A stretch of DNA of 17,473 nt from NCBI GenBank assembly GCA_036399495.1, contig DASWMZ010000097.1, forward strand, positions 1-17,473, written 5' to 3'. A program made the position numbers and the translations under genes. The notes beneath the pieces are model-generated. The model was not told the DNA's origin and ran no database searches. It saw only the letters and a list, made by a program, of their open reading frames with translations. Source of the DNA: Paradesertivirga sp036399495 (GTDB lineage: Bacteria; Bacteroidota; Bacteroidia; Sphingobacteriales; Sphingobacteriaceae). This document shows, one piece after another, positions 14,754 through 17,473 of the stretch (position 1 is the first letter of the stretch; every line of letters starts with the position of its first letter).

Positions 14754-15812
14754 CTATTTTTCCAGGACTTTTACCAATTTTTCTTTAAAGTGCCGTTCAG
14801 TAAAATGATTCATAGCTCTATGGTATGAAGCAGTTCCCATTAAAATCCGTCTTTCTTTATTTTCAATTAGGGCCAATAAATATTTTGAGAGAGAGTGACT
14901 ATCATTAAACTCGACAACGAATCCATTTAAGTTATGTTGAACCAATTCGCTGATTCCTCCAGTATTTGTTGCGACTATAGGGAGGTTATAATTCATTGCT
15001 TCCAAAATAGTTAATGGGAACGATTCAAACTTCGAAGGTAAAACGAAAATATCAGATGAATTTAGTAATGTTGCGACCGAATCGATAAACCCCAAGAAGG
15101 TAATGTTTTTTATTCCGAGCTTCAGAGACAAAGCCTCTAAACTCACTTTACTCGGTCCATCACCTGCAATGACCAACTCTATAGATCTCCCTGATAACTT
15201 TTGAGTCTCATAAAAACACAAAAGTAACCAGTCTAATCCTTTGTCAGGGTCTAACCTGGATATGGTAGTTATCCTAATACAATCATTGTTTAATGACCTG
15301 TTTACTTCACCACTATTTTCAACTGTAACAAAATTAGGCACCACATGCACGTTTCTCTTGTTAAAAAATACTTCTTTGCGAGATTTTTCATAAAGAAGAA
15401 CAACTTTATTACAAAAAAGATAATTAATATTCAGGAAAACTGATGCGAGCATTTTTTTGAGCACTCCTTTAAACGCATTATTGCTTGTATGCTTATATGC
15501 GATCTTGACGACTGCCCAGCTGAATAATGATGAGAAATAAATAGCTCTATTGCCATTTAAAATGGAAATATCAATGTTGTTTTTAGATATAAATTTATTA
15601 ATCTTTATCACAGAGTGAAGGGACTTACTCAGCTTTCCTTCAATATATAAAACATTGTTCGATTGTAAATTTTCAATAAGTTTAATACTTGAAATAGCAT
15701 AGTAAAAAATGTATTCATTACGCAAACTTGATGATAAATTTTGAATGAATTTCTGGCCACCACCAAAGAAATCTGTGAAGTCAATTATTAACAGTCGGGG
15801 CTTGTTGCTCAT
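14754..15812 (-). CDS. GT4-family glycosyltransferase
   Basis: A 352-residue GT-B retaining enzyme. FFGGGQKFIQNL (15-26) is the N-terminal glycine loop, ITTISRLDPDKGLDWLL (181-197) opens the nucleotide-binding half, VIAGDGP (214-220) follows, and SKFESFPLTILEAMNYNLPIV (260-280) holds the E-x7-E pair Glu263/Glu271, followed by TNTGGISEL. It should add one sugar to the lipid-linked repeat unit at the cytosolic membrane face; the donor is unknown. Its first 32 bases overlap the end of the wzy-like gene in another frame, so the two are co-transcribed. The start is supported because the first beta strand (RLLIID) begins at residue 6. The gene is more AT-rich than those to the left. Confidence 0.9.
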   Translation of the reverse strand: MSNKPRLLIIDFTDFFGGGQKFIQNLSSSLRNEYIFYYAISSIKLIENLQSNNVLYIEGKLSKSLHSVIKINKFISKNNIDISILNGNRAIYFSSLFSWAVVKIAYKHTSNNAFKGVLKKMLASVFLNINYLFCNKVVLLYEKSRKEVFFNKRNVHVVPNFVTVENSGEVNRSLNNDCIRITTISRLDPDKGLDWLLLCFYETQKLSGRSIELVIAGDGPSKVSLEALSLKLGIKNITFLGFIDSVATLLNSSDIFVLPSKFESFPLTILEAMNYNLPIVATNTGGISELVQHNLNGFVVEFNDSHSLSKYLLALIENKERRILMGTASYHRAMNHFTERHFKEKLVKVLEK

Positions 15813-17079
15813 GCGGCTTTTTAAGAAAAAGTAAAATAAAGCTATACATAATTACTAACCATATTTCCAGTCTGAACAAATAATTCGCAGGCTCATAAGC
15901 GAACCACCTGGGGCAAACACTTATAGTTAATATTATAACTAATAGCAGTAAATTATTTTTGGACAAAATTGAATTGAGAAGCCAGCCAATATAAAGTGCT
16001 AAAAGAATTATACCCAAATAACCCATCCAAAAATATGTATAACCAAAACAATATCCTCCACCGCCAATGCCCGCATATTTCGAGATATGGTCTAATAGTC
16101 TTGAGCCATTCCACATCAATCCAGATGGGGCTATGATGTTGATAAGGAATCCGATAAATGTTTCTGCTTGAATCTGTAGGCCTATAACATTCTTTTCAAC
16201 TAAACCTAGCACTGCAGTAGTGGAATAAAAAACTTCTGTTTGTGTAGTCAAAAGAAAATTATCAAATCCGGATAATGTGTCCATAATCTTTGAAGTGTCA
16301 CGGCCTCCAATCATCTTTAACACGCCTAATACCTCCATAGAAAGTAACCCAAATATTAAACCTAAAACCAGATACATGTTCTTAAATAACCCATCCAAAT
16401 AAAGGATAAAAAATAGAATTGTCATCTGTATCATTTGAATCCGATATCCACGAGTGATACTAACGTAACAGTATAAAATAAATGAGATAATCATCAACGC
16501 TTTTGTAAATCTCATTGTTGAAAATAAAAAACACAACATGTAAACTAAATAAAAATACTCCCACGTGCCACTTTGATTGTCTATATTCTCAGTATAGGCA
16601 GAATACGAATCTTCAATCCCAATAACTACACTTCCTTTAATGATAGCAGAAGCGATAATTAAGATTTGAATTAAGTAAAAGAACAAGAAGATAGGCCATG
16701 AACGTATTTTTTTTAAGGATTTTCTAATCAGCAATTTTTCTAAAGCTCGTTTCTTAAGAAACAAGTTTAGAATTACGAAAAAGAATACTAGAAGCCCTAG
16801 TGTTTTTATATATAAATTTTCACTAACGAACTCAGTATGACCCGCAATGGGAATATCAAAGAAAAAAACTGGCACTAGATAATATAGAAAAGTCGATATA
16901 AAAATCAACAATATTAACCCCGGCTGAAAGTTCGAGAATTTCTTTCCTATACTGAAGATCGCAAAAGTTCCTATTATAAAATATAGATGATATTTTATGA
17001 CATAGGATGATAATGTGACTGTAATAAGCCACAAAATCATTAAGAAGATATCCGATTTTCTAAAAGATAACAATATCAA
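15781..17079 (-). CDS. wzy: Wzy-type O-antigen/capsule repeat-unit polymerase
   Basis: A 432-residue integral membrane protein with about eleven to twelve hydrophobic segments. Longer polar parts lie around 255-345, with a final hydrophobic run LVIMYSFILLFL (408-419). The stretch GGGGYCFGYTYFWMGYLGIILL (339-360) resembles the end of the large periplasmic loop and next helix of bacterial oligosaccharide repeat-unit polymerases. Wzy proteins have little sequence conservation, so the call rests on topology, length and context. It would link finished repeat units in the periplasm. The alternatives are an O-antigen ligase or a flippase, but the helix number and loop favour the polymerase. It is very AT-rich, typical of wzy genes, and overlaps the next gene by 32 bases. 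Confidence 0.78.
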   Translation of the reverse strand: MILLSFRKSDIFLMILWLITVTLSSYVIKYHLYFIIGTFAIFSIGKKFSNFQPGLILLIFISTFLYYLVPVFFFDIPIAGHTEFVSENLYIKTLGLLVFFFVILNLFLKKRALEKLLIRKSLKKIRSWPIFLFFYLIQILIIASAIIKGSVVIGIEDSYSAYTENIDNQSGTWEYFYLVYMLCFLFSTMRFTKALMIISFILYCYVSITRGYRIQMIQMTILFFILYLDGLFKNMYLVLGLIFGLLSMEVLGVLKMIGGRDTSKIMDTLSGFDNFLLTTQTEVFYSTTAVLGLVEKNVIGLQIQAETFIGFLINIIAPSGLMWNGSRLLDHISKYAGIGGGGYCFGYTYFWMGYLGIILLALYIGWLLNSILSKNNLLLLVIILTISVCPRWFAYEPANYLFRLEIWLVIMYSFILLFLKKPHEQQAPTVNN

Positions 17080-17143
17080 ATCTATTTACAGCCAGCATTT
17101 CAGTGAAGTAATTGTTCTACTGATTATTGGGCTACAAAATTAA

Positions 17144-17473
17144 TTACCTATTCTTCCATGACAAATATATTTCCTGAAAGGTAGCCTCTAATGATTTAGT
17201 GATATCCCAGTTTGGATAATGATCCTTCATTTTACGCAGATCGCTAAAGTAACAAATGTGATCACCAATTCTATTGGTTTCGGAATATTCATATATCATT
17301 TTCTTATTACTTATTGATTCAATAATATCAAAAGCCTCTAGAATAGAGCATGAGTTCGCCTTTCCGCCACCAATATTATAAACTTCTCCGACGCGTGGAT
17401 TATCTATAAATTCCTCAATGAATCTAGCTACGTCATACGAATGGATATTGTCACGTACCTGCTTGCCTTTATA
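17144..17473 (-). CDS. NAD-dependent epimerase, CDP-tyvelose 2-epimerase-like, C-terminal part
   Basis: The last 109 codons of a gene that continues past the right edge. It reads GKQVRDNIHSYDVARFIEEF, then GEVYNIGGGKANSCSILEAF, NRIGDHICYFSDLRKM and HYPNWDITKSLEATFQEI. These blocks match the C-terminal half of the extended SDR group that includes CDP-paratose/tyvelose 2-epimerase and many uncharacterised polysaccharide epimerases in Bacteroidota. The catalytic Tyr/Lys and the cofactor motif are outside the window. The gene is 64 bases upstream of wzy on the same strand, probably in the same transcript. The true substrate may be a different nucleotide sugar. Confidence 0.85.
   Translation of the reverse strand, partial: YKGKQVRDNIHSYDVARFIEEFIDNPRVGEVYNIGGGKANSCSILEAFDIIESISNKKMIYEYSETNRIGDHICYFSDLRKMKDHYPNWDITKSLEATFQEIYLSWKNR

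Overview
The window looks like a chromosomal segment of a Bacteroidota bacterium, most likely a Sphingobacteriaceae relative (Pedobacter/Mucilaginibacter type). I infer this from AT-rich DNA, protein families common in that group (a DUF1080 lipoprotein, a soluble multi-PAS kinase, an ACS-type sugar transporter relic), no obvious Shine-Dalgarno sites, and -7 boxes of the TAnnTTTG type before two genes. The assignment rests on recall of families; no search was run.

Layout. 1-357 (+): right end of an IS3-family insertion sequence, abutting the decayed C-terminal end of an MFS transporter. 474-2375 (-): soluble three-PAS sensor histidine kinase. 2743-3636 (+): an XRE DNA-binding domain fused to pentapeptide repeats. 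3637-4362: short hypothetical ORFs. 4363-5049 (-): DUF1080 lipoprotein. 5050-5638: non-coding, with three copies of a small palindromic repeat about 100 bp apart. 5639-6625 (-): WecA/MraY-like initiating sugar-phosphate transferase. 6942-7694 (+): FkbM methyltransferase. 7695-8771: a gene graveyard that includes an IS256-type transposase relic. 8772-9560 (-): second FkbM methyltransferase. 10058-17473 (-): gmd, glycosyltransferase, epimerase/reductase, two more glycosyltransferases, a Wzy-type polymerase, and a CDP-tyvelose-epimerase-like gene cut by the window edge.

How it fits together. The right two thirds is the downstream part of a Wzy-type surface polysaccharide (O-antigen or capsule) locus transcribed right to left. 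Nucleotide-sugar enzymes (gmd, the WbpV-like epimerase/reductase, the edge epimerase) would make deoxy sugars. The WecA-like protein would load the first sugar phosphate onto undecaprenyl phosphate. Three GT4-type glycosyltransferases would extend the unit, FkbM enzymes would O-methylate it, and the Wzy-like protein would polymerise it. No flippase (Wzx), no GDP-4-keto-6-deoxymannose reductase and no chain-length regulator is visible, so the locus probably continues beyond 17473. Gene remnants on the opposite strand lie between and under the active genes (7970-8320, 8399-8566, 9918-10073, 12235-12528), which points to a locus assembled by repeated gene exchange. I found no CRISPR array, tRNA or rRNA.
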